A stretch of 9,557 nucleotides of DNA from Bacteroidota bacterium (GCA_023432805.1 JAEYUG010000116.1:1-9557); one strand, 5' to 3'. Counted from the first letter of the stretch, positions 1 to 6,856 are shown. Notes: generated by a model from the letters alone, not told the origin. A program made the numbers and translations.

Positions 1-20
1 TAGTTGTTTATAAGAGACAG
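1..20. other. Probable Tn5/Nextera mosaic-end adapter remnant at the contig edge
   Basis: Bases 2-20 match the 19-bp Tn5 mosaic end used in Nextera libraries (AGATGTGTATAAGAGACAG) at 17 of 19 positions, with an uninterrupted match over TATAAGAGACAG at 9-20. Genomic sequence appears to begin at 21, inside a repeat unit. A genuine Tn5-family transposon end is possible, but position at the very first base of the contig, inside a repeat that would break an assembly, favours a library artefact. Confidence 0.75.
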
Positions 21-114
21 CCTTTCTGGTGGACGAGGACGTCCACGGACCTTTCTGGTGGACGAGGACGTCCACCGACCTTTCTGGTGGACGAGGACGT
101 CCACCGACCTTTCT
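21..114 (-). repeat. Intergenic palindromic repeat array 1 (3 hairpin units, 29-bp period)
   Basis: Three copies of the 20-base core GGTGGACGAGGACGTCCACC lie at 28-47, 57-76 and 86-105, each followed by the 9-base linker GACCTTTCT; a partial linker at 21-27 starts the array. Each core folds as an 8-bp stem (GGTGGACG/CGTCCACC) around a 4-base AGGA loop. The first copy ends in G instead of C at 47, which breaks the outermost pair. Relative to arrays 2 and 3 this array is inverted. It is truncated on the left by the adapter-like edge, so its full copy number is unknown. The bases from 115 to the Sel1 gene hold no other feature that I can see. Confidence 0.95.
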
Positions 115-200
115 CATCCGATACGCACCCCATGCCGTCGCGGTGTAACTTGCACGCAGCGCGGTGTGTCCAACTCCGACACGGCGCGCGCGACGAACAC

Positions 201-1907
201 ATGATACGACAACGAGAGACTTCCGATGGATGCCGCGGCACGCACCGCAGGCCGGTGTGCACGCGCTCGCGCAACGCAGCGGCGCGCGGGCAGCGGCATG
301 CGCGTGCGCTCTGCAGCGGAATGATCCTCTTCGTCCTTCTTGTAGCAGGGGGGATGCAGGCCGTGGCCCAGGGAAATCCGAACAGCGTGGTGTTTCGTGC
401 GTACCGGCCGCCGCGGGCGGGAAGCCTCTCGCCGCGCGAGCAGCTCGACCGGCAGTGGACGGATTTCATGCTGATGCGCGATGCGAACGCGGGCAATCGG
501 GAGGCACAGCACGAGCTGGGGCTGCGGCATTTGTTCGGAGACCGCTTCGAGCGCGACACGGTGCGGGCGGCGGAGTGGATCGGGAAGGCGGCGGCGCAGG
601 GGCTGACGGCCGCGCAGTACAACTACGCGCTGCTGCTGGTGAATGGCTGGGGAGCGGCCTGGAATCCTTTCGAGGCGTGGCGGCAGCTGCGGGATGCCGC
701 AGAGCGGGAGTTTCCGGAGGCGATGTATCTGGTCGGGTCCATGTACACCGACGGACTGGTGGTCGCGCGCAACTGGCGGGAGGCGGCGCGCTGGACGAAG
801 AAGGCGGCCGAGAAGGGCTTCGCTCCGGCACAGGCGGCACTGGCGGATTTGTTCGCGCGGGGATATGTGACCGCAGCCGATACGAGTGCGACCGTGCTGC
901 GCGCGCTGCCCGGCGACGGGTCGTCGGCGTCTGCGCTGGCGCCTGCGCGACGGGAGTGGACGCCGGTGTATCTGGATTTCTCGACCGACACCGCACGGCG
1001 GACGCCTCCATCGCTCGATGAGCTCTGGCGGGGCGTGCGGGGGTCGGTCGTGTGGCGCGTCGGAGATTCCCTGCGCGTCGATGTGGCGGTGCGGACGTGG
1101 ATGGAGGGCGGCAGGGCAGACACCGCGGGTGTGGTGGATAACGCGGGTAGTGCGAGTGTGGATTCGTCCATGCTGGCCCCCCTGCTGCGCGCTTCGGAGG
1201 CGGGCAACGGCGATGCGCGGGTGTTTCTGGCGCGGTGCAGGGCAGAGGGATTCGTGCTGCGGCAGGATCTGCTCGCAGCGATCGAGGGATACGTGGGCGC
1301 GATGTTCCTGGATGCGTTCACCGCAGGTCCCCTGCTCGCTGACATCGTCAGCCGCACGGATGTGATGCGCACGCTCGAGCGGCGCGCGGCCGCAGGCGAT
1401 CTGCGGGCGATGCACGCGGTGGCGGGACTGGCCGCGCTGGGAGTGGCGCGCAGTGCGGATGATAACCGAGCGCGTGCACTGCTCGCCACGGCTGCGGGGC
1501 GGGGACATGTTCCTTCGCTGCTGCTGGCGGGCATGAATGCGGCCACGGGGCGCTGGGGCACGCGCGATCTGGCGCGGGCGGAAGCGCTCTGGCACGCCGC
1601 GATCGAAGCCGGCAACCGTGAAGCCTCCGTGCGGCTGGCCGCGCAGCGGCTCATTGCGGGGGGAGAGACCGCAGAGATGGATACATCGATCGCGGTGCTG
1701 CGCGCCGCTGCCGACGAAGGCGCGGTGATCGCACTGGTTGCGCTGGCGCGTGGACACGAGATCGGTCGCGGACTCGTGCGCAACACGGGGGAGGCGGTGA
1801 GGCTGTATCGCGAGGCAGCCCTGCGTGGAAGTCGCACCGGCTACCAGGCACTGCAGCGCATGCACGACGCGCTGCGTCCCGACGACACCGTCTTCGCCAT
1901 CGAGTAG
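201..1907 (+). CDS. Exported Sel1-like (TPR-like) repeat protein
   Basis: The product, about 568 residues, has Sel1-like repeats: helix-turn-helix units of about 36 residues that build alpha-solenoid scaffolds for protein binding. At the N-terminal side, units begin near residues 99 (NREAQHELGLRHLFGD), 135 (LTAAQYNYALLLVNGWG) and 172 (PEAMYLVGSMYTDGLV), each ending in an AA..G signature such as KAAAQG or KAAEKG; a partial fourth follows at about 208. A second, more diverged block covers about residues 402-560. The part between has no recognised domain. A hydrophobic stretch MILFVLLVAGGMQAVAQ at residues 41-57 looks like a signal-peptide core with AQ at the cleavage site, so the protein is probably exported. 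The start is uncertain: ATG 201 leaves a long Arg-rich n-region, GTG 255 gives a more ordinary one, ATG 321 removes all positive charge, and an in-frame ATG at 87 lies inside the repeat array and is unlikely. No Shine-Dalgarno is visible. The function cannot be assigned. Confidence 0.85.
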   Translation: MIRQRETSDGCRGTHRRPVCTRSRNAAARGQRHARALCSGMILFVLLVAGGMQAVAQGNPNSVVFRAYRPPRAGSLSPREQLDRQWTDFMLMRDANAGNREAQHELGLRHLFGDRFERDTVRAAEWIGKAAAQGLTAAQYNYALLLVNGWGAAWNPFEAWRQLRDAAEREFPEAMYLVGSMYTDGLVVARNWREAARWTKKAAEKGFAPAQAALADLFARGYVTAADTSATVLRALPGDGSSASALAPARREWTPVYLDFSTDTARRTPPSLDELWRGVRGSVVWRVGDSLRVDVAVRTWMEGGRADTAGVVDNAGSASVDSSMLAPLLRASEAGNGDARVFLARCRAEGFVLRQDLLAAIEGYVGAMFLDAFTAGPLLADIVSRTDVMRTLERRAAAGDLRAMHAVAGLAALGVARSADDNRARALLATAAGRGHVPSLLLAGMNAATGRWGTRDLARAEALWHAAIEAGNREASVRLAAQRLIAGGETAEMDTSIAVLRAAADEGAVIALVALARGHEIGRGLVRNTGEAVRLYREAALRGSRTGYQALQRMHDALRPDDTVFAIE

Positions 1908-1929
1908 CACCCACCGGAGCGCGGACGCC

Positions 1930-1987
1930 CGAAAGGTCGGTGGACGTCCTCGTCCACCCGAAAGGTCGGTGGACGTCCTCGTCCACC
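1930..1987 (+). repeat. Intergenic palindromic repeat array 2 (2 hairpin units, 29-bp period)
   Basis: Two perfect copies of GGTGGACGTCCTCGTCCACC lie at 1939-1958 and 1968-1987, each preceded by the linker CGAAAGGTC. The array begins 22 bases after the Sel1 gene's stop codon and would lie in its 3' untranslated region. Each copy forms an 8-bp stem with a TCCT loop. No uridine tract follows, so this is not a canonical intrinsic terminator. The rest of the 220-bp gap before the oxidase gene is a pyrimidine-rich strand with one diverged repeat (2014-2031) and no gene. Confidence 0.95.
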
Positions 1988-2013
1988 CAGTACCCACTGA
2001 ACATTCGTCAAGA

Positions 2014-2031
2014 GTGGACGTGGACGTCCAC
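2014..2031 (+). repeat. Diverged copy of the palindromic repeat with intact stem
   Basis: GTGGACGTGGACGTCCAC forms a perfect 7-bp stem (GTGGACG/CGTCCAC) around a TGGA loop. It differs from array 2 mainly in the loop, and it lacks the AAAGGTC linker. The stem has been kept while loop and linker differ. Confidence 0.7.
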
Positions 2032-2127
2032 CCTCCCGTCCCGACCCTGAATCCTTTCACCCCCACCCCGCATCTCACCTTCTCGACCTTTTCACATACA
2101 CGCGTCACCCCGAGGAACCCCCCGACC

Positions 2128-3870
2128 ATGACGAGAACACTCGTACTGGCCCTGATCTGCGCGGCCACACTCGCCCCCGCCACACACGCACAGAACCGCC
2201 TGCTCATCCCCGACACCCTGTCGGGCTCCCCCCAGCAACTCATCCTGCGTGAAGGCAGCATCCAATTCCTGCCCGGCACCCCCACACGCACCATGGGCGC
2301 CAACGGCGACATCCTCGGTCCCACCCTCATCCTGCACAAGAACGCACCCATCGAACTCCGCGTCGTCAACCAGCTGCCCGACACCACGACCATCCACTGG
2401 CACGGACTCCATGTCGCGCCACGCAACGATGGCGGACCCCACACCCCGATTCCCCCGGGTGCCACCTGGACCCCCCGCTTCACCGTACTCGACCACGCGT
2501 CGACCTACTGGTACCATCCCCACCTGCATCACCGCACCAACGAGCACGTCTCGCGCGGACTCTCCGGCTTCATCATCGTGCGTGACGACGACGAGTCCCG
2601 CCTCGCCCTCCCGCGCCGCTACGGCGTCGACGACTTCCCCATCCTTGTCCAGACCAAGAGCTTCGATGCCGCGAACCAGGTCGTCGTGCACAACGCCCTC
2701 GACACCGTCCTCCTCGTCAACGCCACCCGCGATCCCTACCTCGAGGTGCCCGGCCAGGTCATCCGCCTGCGCCTGCTGAACGGATCTTCCGAGCGTACGT
2801 ATCAGTTCGGATTCGCCAACAACCATCGCTTTCATCAGATAGGATCGGATGGAGGATTGCTTCTGGCCCCGCTCGAAACCACCCGCATCCGTCTCTCGCC
2901 CGGCGAGCGCGCCGAGATCCTCGTCGACCTCTCCACATTCGTCGGAAGCGACCTGACCCTGCAGCACTTCGGCGGGGAACTCACCAACGGCATCTATGGC
3001 GCCGCACAGCCCGGCATGGGCCCGGGACAGCGCATCACAGGATACACATCGAATCCCCTCAACGGCCGCACCGTGCCCGTGCTCGTGCTGCGCGTCGGAA
3101 GCCCGACCGCGGATGCCGTCACCTCCGTGCCCGCCACGCTCGTCGCCGACACACCGCCGAACCCGGCGCTGGCCCAGCGCACGCGCACCTTCACCTTCAT
3201 GCCCTCGGTCATGGGACCCACGGCGATCGAGGGACCCTTCATGATCAACAACGCCCATTTCGACATGGACGTGATCAACGAGTACGTGCCCTTCGGTACC
3301 ACCGAAATCTGGGAACTCCGCAACGAGACCCCGATTTCACATCCCTTCCACATCCACAACGTGCAGTTCCGCGTGCTCGACATCAACGGGGCGCCGCCGC
3401 CGGCCTCGCATGCGGGACGCAAGGATGTGATTCTGGTGCCGGCCGGCATGGGCGTCGTGCGCTTCCTCGCGACCTTCGAGACGCATTACGACGACACGAT
3501 TCCCTACATGTACCACTGCCACATGCTCACGCACGAAGACCACGGCATGATGGGCCAGTTCATCGTGCAGTCCCCGCCCGCGACGTCGGTTGCGACATTC
3601 GACGCGGTGGCGGCGACGCCGCGCATCGACGCGGTGCATCCGCATCCGGTCAACGCGACCGGCATGATCACCATTGCGCTGCACCGGGCGGGATCGGCCC
3701 GGCTCACCCTTCATGATGCCCTTGGTCGTCACGTGCGCACCCTCGTCGACGGCTGGATGCGCGATGGTTCGCACGGCATCCGCCTCGACGTCGGCGATCT
3801 CGCCCCCGGCGTCTACCACCTCCACCTCCACGCTGCCGGCACCAGCATCACCCGCCCCCTCCTCCACTGA
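2128..3870 (+). CDS. T9SS-exported multicopper oxidase (CueO/CotA/bilirubin oxidase-like)
   Basis: The 580-residue product oxidises substrates by one-electron steps at a type 1 copper and reduces O2 to water at a trinuclear cluster; family members oxidise Cu(I), phenolics or bilirubin, and the substrate here is not evident. All four copper motifs are visible: HWHG at 90-93, WYHPH at 128-132, HPFHIH at 405-410 and HCHMLTHEDHGMM at 463-475, with Cys464 and Met474 as type 1 ligands, the Met being the usual axial residue. A signal peptide covers about residues 1-21 (MTRTLVLALICAATLAPATHA). From about 494 to the end there is a T9SS type A sorting domain: PHPVNATGMITIAL, then LHDALGRHVRTLVDG, then LDVGDLAPGVYHLHLHAAG. 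The enzyme is therefore probably carried across the outer membrane and held at the cell surface or released. The start at 2128 is chosen because it gives the signal peptide; the open frame extends upstream through repeat array 2, but that part is not coding. CGAGGA at 2111-2116 is a weak ribosome-binding candidate. Confidence 0.93.
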   Translation: MTRTLVLALICAATLAPATHAQNRLLIPDTLSGSPQQLILREGSIQFLPGTPTRTMGANGDILGPTLILHKNAPIELRVVNQLPDTTTIHWHGLHVAPRNDGGPHTPIPPGATWTPRFTVLDHASTYWYHPHLHHRTNEHVSRGLSGFIIVRDDDESRLALPRRYGVDDFPILVQTKSFDAANQVVVHNALDTVLLVNATRDPYLEVPGQVIRLRLLNGSSERTYQFGFANNHRFHQIGSDGGLLLAPLETTRIRLSPGERAEILVDLSTFVGSDLTLQHFGGELTNGIYGAAQPGMGPGQRITGYTSNPLNGRTVPVLVLRVGSPTADAVTSVPATLVADTPPNPALAQRTRTFTFMPSVMGPTAIEGPFMINNAHFDMDVINEYVPFGTTEIWELRNETPISHPFHIHNVQFRVLDINGAPPPASHAGRKDVILVPAGMGVVRFLATFETHYDDTIPYMYHCHMLTHEDHGMMGQFIVQSPPATSVATFDAVAATPRIDAVHPHPVNATGMITIALHRAGSARLTLHDALGRHVRTLVDGWMRDGSHGIRLDVGDLAPGVYHLHLHAAGTSITRPLLH

Positions 3871-3872
3871 CC

Positions 3873-3988
3873 CGAAAGGTCGGTGGACGTCCTCGTCCAC
3901 CCGAAAGGTCGGTGGACGTCCTCGTCCACCAGAAAGGTCGGTGGACGTCCTCGTCCACCCGAAAGGTCGGTGGACGTCCTCGTCCACC
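3873..3988 (+). repeat. Intergenic palindromic repeat array 3 (4 hairpin units, 29-bp period)
   Basis: Four perfect copies of GGTGGACGTCCTCGTCCACC lie at 3882-3901, 3911-3930, 3940-3959 and 3969-3988, separated by the 9-base linker CGAAAGGTC (AGAAAGGTC before the third copy). The array starts two bases after the oxidase stop codon and fills the gap to the convergent Ycf48-like gene. Its position suits a role in ending or insulating convergent transcription, but this is inference. Confidence 0.95.
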
Positions 3989-3996
3989 CTCCTTTC
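3961..3996. terminator. Extended palindrome closing array 3, candidate bidirectional terminator
   Basis: The last unit of array 3 extends into a larger inverted repeat: GAAAGG (3961-3966) pairs with CCTTTC (3991-3996), outside a 2-by-2 mismatch (TC/CT) and the 8-bp core stem. The right arm ends on the first base of CTA (3996-3998), the complement of the minus-strand gene's stop codon. It lies between two convergent genes. There is no clear U-tract on either side, so termination activity is a guess from position and symmetry. Confidence 0.4.
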
Positions 3997-4979
3997 TAAT
4001 CCAACCCCTTCATCGTATCGAACCGCACCACCGACCCGCCGCTTCCGACGACAACCGCGGTACCCGGCGACGGAAACGCAATGCCCCGCAGGTGCTGCGT
4101 GTCGACACGCGTGAACACCCGCCACGGCTCGCCGCCGTCGTTCATCCGCACCACCACCCCGTGGCTGCCGACCATCCAGCCGCGCCCGTCGGCATCAAAC
4201 GCGATCCGGCTGTACACCGCATCATGCGCCTTCTTGCGCACCCACGTCGCACCGCCATCCGTCGTCTTGTACAACAGCCCGTTGTACCCCGCGGACCAGC
4301 ACACCTGGCCGTCCTCGGCCGCCAGCGCCAGCAGCGGAAGCGTCGCCCCCGTCGTCTGCCGCGTCCACGTCGCGCCCCCGTCGGTCGTGCGCAGCATCAC
4401 CCCCTGCGCGCTCGAACACCACCCGCGCAGCGAATCCCCGAACACGATCGCGTCGAGCACCACGTCCACCCCGGAAAGCACGTGCTCCCAGGTCTGCCCC
4501 TGATCCGCAGACCGCATCAGCAGCCCCTTCTCACCGGCCATCCACAGCACACTCCCAGCCGACGCCATCGCCGAAATGTGGTTCTGCAGCTTGCCGAGAT
4601 CCACCTTCGTCCACGTCGCACCGCTGTCGACCGAACGGAACACGTTCCCCCACAGCCCAGCGGCCACCGCCACCGACGGCGTCACATACCGCACGGCACG
4701 GAACGCCAGCTGATCGCTCGATCGCGCGATCGTCCACGTCCGCCCGCTGTCGCGCGTCACCTGGATGTACCCGTAGTCGCCCACGGCCACCCCGTGCGCC
4801 CCGTCGCGCGAAAACGCCACATCCCACAGATTCGCCTGCGAGGGACTCGGCTGGGGAAGCAGCAGCTGCGCACGGAGGGATCCCCCCGTGCACAGCCACA
4901 CCACTGCCACCGCGAGCCACAGCCCCCGCCGCCCCCACCCGGCGGAAGCCCCCGCACGCGCGACCCCGCAGGCCGACAT
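3996..4979 (-). CDS. Exported Ycf48-like / Asp-box beta-propeller protein
   Basis: The product, about 327 residues, is built from repeated beta-propeller blades with Asp-box turns of the S/T-x-D-x-G-x-T-W type: TRDSGRTW, SVDSGATW, SADQGQTW, TTDGGATW twice, and a degenerate NDGGEPW, spread from about residue 75 to 280. This is the Ycf48/BNR architecture. Ycf48 itself assists photosystem II assembly in cyanobacteria, but in this bacterial group such proteins are common exported or surface proteins of unknown role, and no photosynthetic function is implied. A signal peptide is visible (GRRGLWLAVAVVWLCTGG, cleavage after LRA near residue 37). There is no T9SS tail; it ends in RFDTMKGLD. The start at 4979 gives a normal signal peptide; in-frame ATGs at 5015 and 5117 are possible, but the latter overlaps the upstream gene and would add an Arg/Gly-rich leader. 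It is co-oriented with the peptidase gene, 106 bases downstream of it. Confidence 0.85.
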   Translation of the reverse strand: MSACGVARAGASAGWGRRGLWLAVAVVWLCTGGSLRAQLLLPQPSPSQANLWDVAFSRDGAHGVAVGDYGYIQVTRDSGRTWTIARSSDQLAFRAVRYVTPSVAVAAGLWGNVFRSVDSGATWTKVDLGKLQNHISAMASAGSVLWMAGEKGLLMRSADQGQTWEHVLSGVDVVLDAIVFGDSLRGWCSSAQGVMLRTTDGGATWTRQTTGATLPLLALAAEDGQVCWSAGYNGLLYKTTDGGATWVRKKAHDAVYSRIAFDADGRGWMVGSHGVVVRMNDGGEPWRVFTRVDTQHLRGIAFPSPGTAVVVGSGGSVVRFDTMKGLD

Positions 4980-5004
4980 CACTACCGAACCACGCGGGCC
5001 ATGC

Positions 5005-5070
5005 GAACCCGGCATCCGCACGCCGCGTCCTGCGCGCGAACCCGACACAGCCACGCCGCGTCCTTCGAAA
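5005..5070. repeat. Imperfect 33-bp tandem duplication between two minus-strand genes
   Basis: Bases 5005-5037 and 5038-5070 align without gaps at 24 of 33 positions, with perfect blocks GAACCCG at the start and CACGCCGCGTCCT (5019-5031 and 5052-5064) in the middle. It lies in the spacer between the peptidase stop and the likely start of the propeller gene. If the propeller protein started at 5117 it would encode two 11-residue copies (GRGVAV and GRGVRM). No function is evident. Confidence 0.6.
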
Positions 5071-5085
5071 TCCACCGACTTCACC

Positions 5086-6813
5086 TTACGACCCCGCCTC
5101 GACGAACTGCCGCGCATAGTACTTCGCCGTCAGCTTCTCGCCCGTCGCCTTCTCGATCATGTCGTTCCAGTGCATCGTCGCACCGGGAGCGAACACCTTC
5201 GTGCGCAGATACTCGCCCACCTCCGTGCGGCCCGCAAAACTCTGCGCCATCACGTCATCGGTCTTCAGCACCGCACCACCGATATGGTAGTACAGCTGCG
5301 AGGCCAGCAGCTCGCCCATCAGGTAATTGTGATAGTACGCCGGATACAGCGCGACGTGGATCTTCGATGCCCAGTCCGGCGCATTGCGTCCCTCCGGCCT
5401 GCGGATCATCTGATACTTCTCCACCAGATCCCACCACAACGTGTTCAGATCCTGATCGGGATTCTCGTACATCGCCTTCTCGAACCGGTACATCACCTGC
5501 ACCCAGCGGCTGAACGTCAGCTGCTCGAGCCGCAGACTCCGCCGCGCATCGGCCGCCACCGCATCCACCTTCTCCGCAGGGACACCCGCAACATCCTTCA
5601 TCCACACGGGATGCGCCGCGAACCGTCCGAAGATCATCGCGATCGCCTCGGTCGTGAACGTGTGCGCCGGCTCGCGCAGCACATAGGGAACCGCCCGGTC
5701 GTTGAACTTGTCGTAGACCGCATGCCCGTACTCGTGCAGCATCGTGTTCATCCAGTTGTAGTTCGGCTTCACGTTGCACACCACACGCACGTCGCCCTCG
5801 CGGTCGATGTCGGTGCAGTACGCATGCTGGTACTTGCCCTCCTTCTCGAACAGGTCGCTCTTCGCCACCAGATCCTCGATCGGCAGGCCGATCCCCGCGA
5901 AGTACGTCGTTGTGATCGCGACCAGATCCTTGTCCTTGTACAGCCCGTCCAGATCCGCCGCATACAGCTTCGGCGCCTCCTGGAAGTACCGGTTCTGATA
6001 GTGCCACGGCATCAGCTTGTCGGCCGGCACGCCCAGGCGCTTCGACAGATACGCGTCGATCTCGCCCTTGAGCCCCGCGAACGCATCCCGCGTGAGCACG
6101 TCGAGTTCGTCGAAGAGTTTCTCGATCGCAGCGGGATCCTGTTCGCTCAGCTCGAGCTGCATCGCGTGATAGTTCTTGAAGCCCAGCTTCCGGGCGGATT
6201 CGTTGCGCATGCGTACCAAAGCCAGCACATCCTCCGAGACCAGCGCGCCGACCTTCTTGCTCGCCGTCCATGCCGCCTCCAACTCTGCCGAATTCTTCGA
6301 CGTCTTGAGCACGTCCTCGATCTCGTTGTCGGTCAGCTTCCTGCCGCCCACCTCGGCGCGGAAGGTCGCGAATTTCTTCTCGGTCGCATTCGAGAGACGG
6401 ATCATCGCCTCCAGCTTGTCGGGCGCGATCTGCTTGGCCAGATACTCGTGGTAGAGCACCTCCAGCTGCCGCGCGAGCATCGGTTCGGCGATCGATCCCG
6501 ACTCGCGGATCTCCTTCAGCGTCGCAAACGCGACCGTGTCGGCATAGATTGTCGAGAGCGCCAGCTCGAGGTCCGCGGCCTTCTGGTACGCCTCGTCGCT
6601 TCCGCTGATCGTCGCGTCGAAGTACGCGATCGCGGCCTCGCGTGCCAGCGGCTTGACTGCGCGCTCATGCCGCGCGATGAAGTCGGTCAATTCCTGTGTC
6701 ATATCCTTCGATTGCTTCGAACTGCAGTGAGTGAAGACGAGCGCGAAAAGCAGCGCCGCGAGCGGTGCAGCAGCCATGCGGATGCGTGCGCGATGTGTCA
6801 TGACGGTATCCAT
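5086..6813 (-). CDS. M2-type zinc metallopeptidase, probable lipoprotein
   Basis: The 575-residue product is a gluzincin peptidase of the M2 (angiotensin-converting-enzyme-like) type common in Bacteroidota, related to the M3 oligopeptidases. It is expected to hydrolyse short peptides with one catalytic zinc. The HExxH motif is HEYGH at residues 360-364, and the third zinc ligand is probably Glu389 in FTTEAIAM, a spacing normal for the family. Downstream, HVALYPAYYHNYLMGELLASQ (about 486-506) resembles the conserved helix with substrate-contact Tyr and His residues. The length matches single-domain bacterial members. The N-terminus has a basic region, a hydrophobic core (MAAAPLAALLFALVF) and Cys30 followed by SSK. 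This suggests a lipoprotein, although His at -1 is not a standard lipobox residue. ATG 6813 is taken as the start; ATG 6801 and 6777 are in frame and also possible. No Shine-Dalgarno is visible. It is transcribed divergently from ygiD. M2 rather than M3 is my reading; a profile search would settle it. Confidence 0.9.
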   Translation of the reverse strand: MDTVMTHRARIRMAAAPLAALLFALVFTHCSSKQSKDMTQELTDFIARHERAVKPLAREAAIAYFDATISGSDEAYQKAADLELALSTIYADTVAFATLKEIRESGSIAEPMLARQLEVLYHEYLAKQIAPDKLEAMIRLSNATEKKFATFRAEVGGRKLTDNEIEDVLKTSKNSAELEAAWTASKKVGALVSEDVLALVRMRNESARKLGFKNYHAMQLELSEQDPAAIEKLFDELDVLTRDAFAGLKGEIDAYLSKRLGVPADKLMPWHYQNRYFQEAPKLYAADLDGLYKDKDLVAITTTYFAGIGLPIEDLVAKSDLFEKEGKYQHAYCTDIDREGDVRVVCNVKPNYNWMNTMLHEYGHAVYDKFNDRAVPYVLREPAHTFTTEAIAMIFGRFAAHPVWMKDVAGVPAEKVDAVAADARRSLRLEQLTFSRWVQVMYRFEKAMYENPDQDLNTLWWDLVEKYQMIRRPEGRNAPDWASKIHVALYPAYYHNYLMGELLASQLYYHIGGAVLKTDDVMAQSFAGRTEVGEYLRTKVFAPGATMHWNDMIEKATGEKLTAKYYARQFVEAGS

Positions 6814-6827
6814 TTGTTGTGGGGATC

Positions 6828-6843
6828 GCGTTCATGTGAACGC
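6828..6843. promoter_or_regulatory. Palindrome in the divergent promoter region, candidate operator
   Basis: GCGTTCATGTGAACGC is a perfect 7-bp inverted repeat (GCGTTCA/TGAACGC) around TG. Outer arms TTGTTG and CAACAA flank it, with seven extra bases on the left. It lies in the 151-bp gap between two divergent genes, 15 bases upstream of the peptidase start and 121 bases upstream of ygiD. Its size and symmetry suit binding of a dimeric regulator, or an mRNA hairpin in the peptidase leader. No regulator gene is adjacent. Confidence 0.4.
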
Positions 6844-6848
6844 AACAA

Positions 6849-6856
6849 CAAACATA
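6849..6856 (-). promoter_or_regulatory. Possible Bacteroidota-type -7 promoter element for the peptidase gene
   Basis: On the minus strand this reads TATGTTTG, which matches the Bacteroidota primary -7 consensus TAnnTTTG. It lies 36 bases upstream of the peptidase ATG, and the palindrome at 6828-6843 would then overlap the transcription start. No matching -33 TTG is visible at the usual distance, so this is weak and could be chance. Confidence 0.3.

Noticed and set aside
1825..2127. An upstream extension of the oxidase reading frame
   Set aside because: It overlaps the end of the Sel1 gene and passes through array 2. The signal peptide begins at ATG 2128.
114..2483. A 789-codon open frame on the minus strand across the Sel1 gene, and other long frames antisense to the Sel1 gene
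   Set aside because: The translation is Arg/His/Pro/Cys-rich without domains, runs through two repeat arrays, and is antisense to a gene with clear Sel1 repeats. High GC leaves antisense frames open.
21..3988. The repeat arrays as a CRISPR
   Set aside because: The 9-base segments between palindromes are constant rather than unique and far too short for spacers. No cas gene is present, and the same unit recurs in three separate gaps.
3912..5513. A 533-codon plus-strand open frame opposite the propeller gene
   Set aside because: It starts inside repeat array 3, is very rich in Pro, Arg and His, and is antisense to a protein with six Asp-box motifs.
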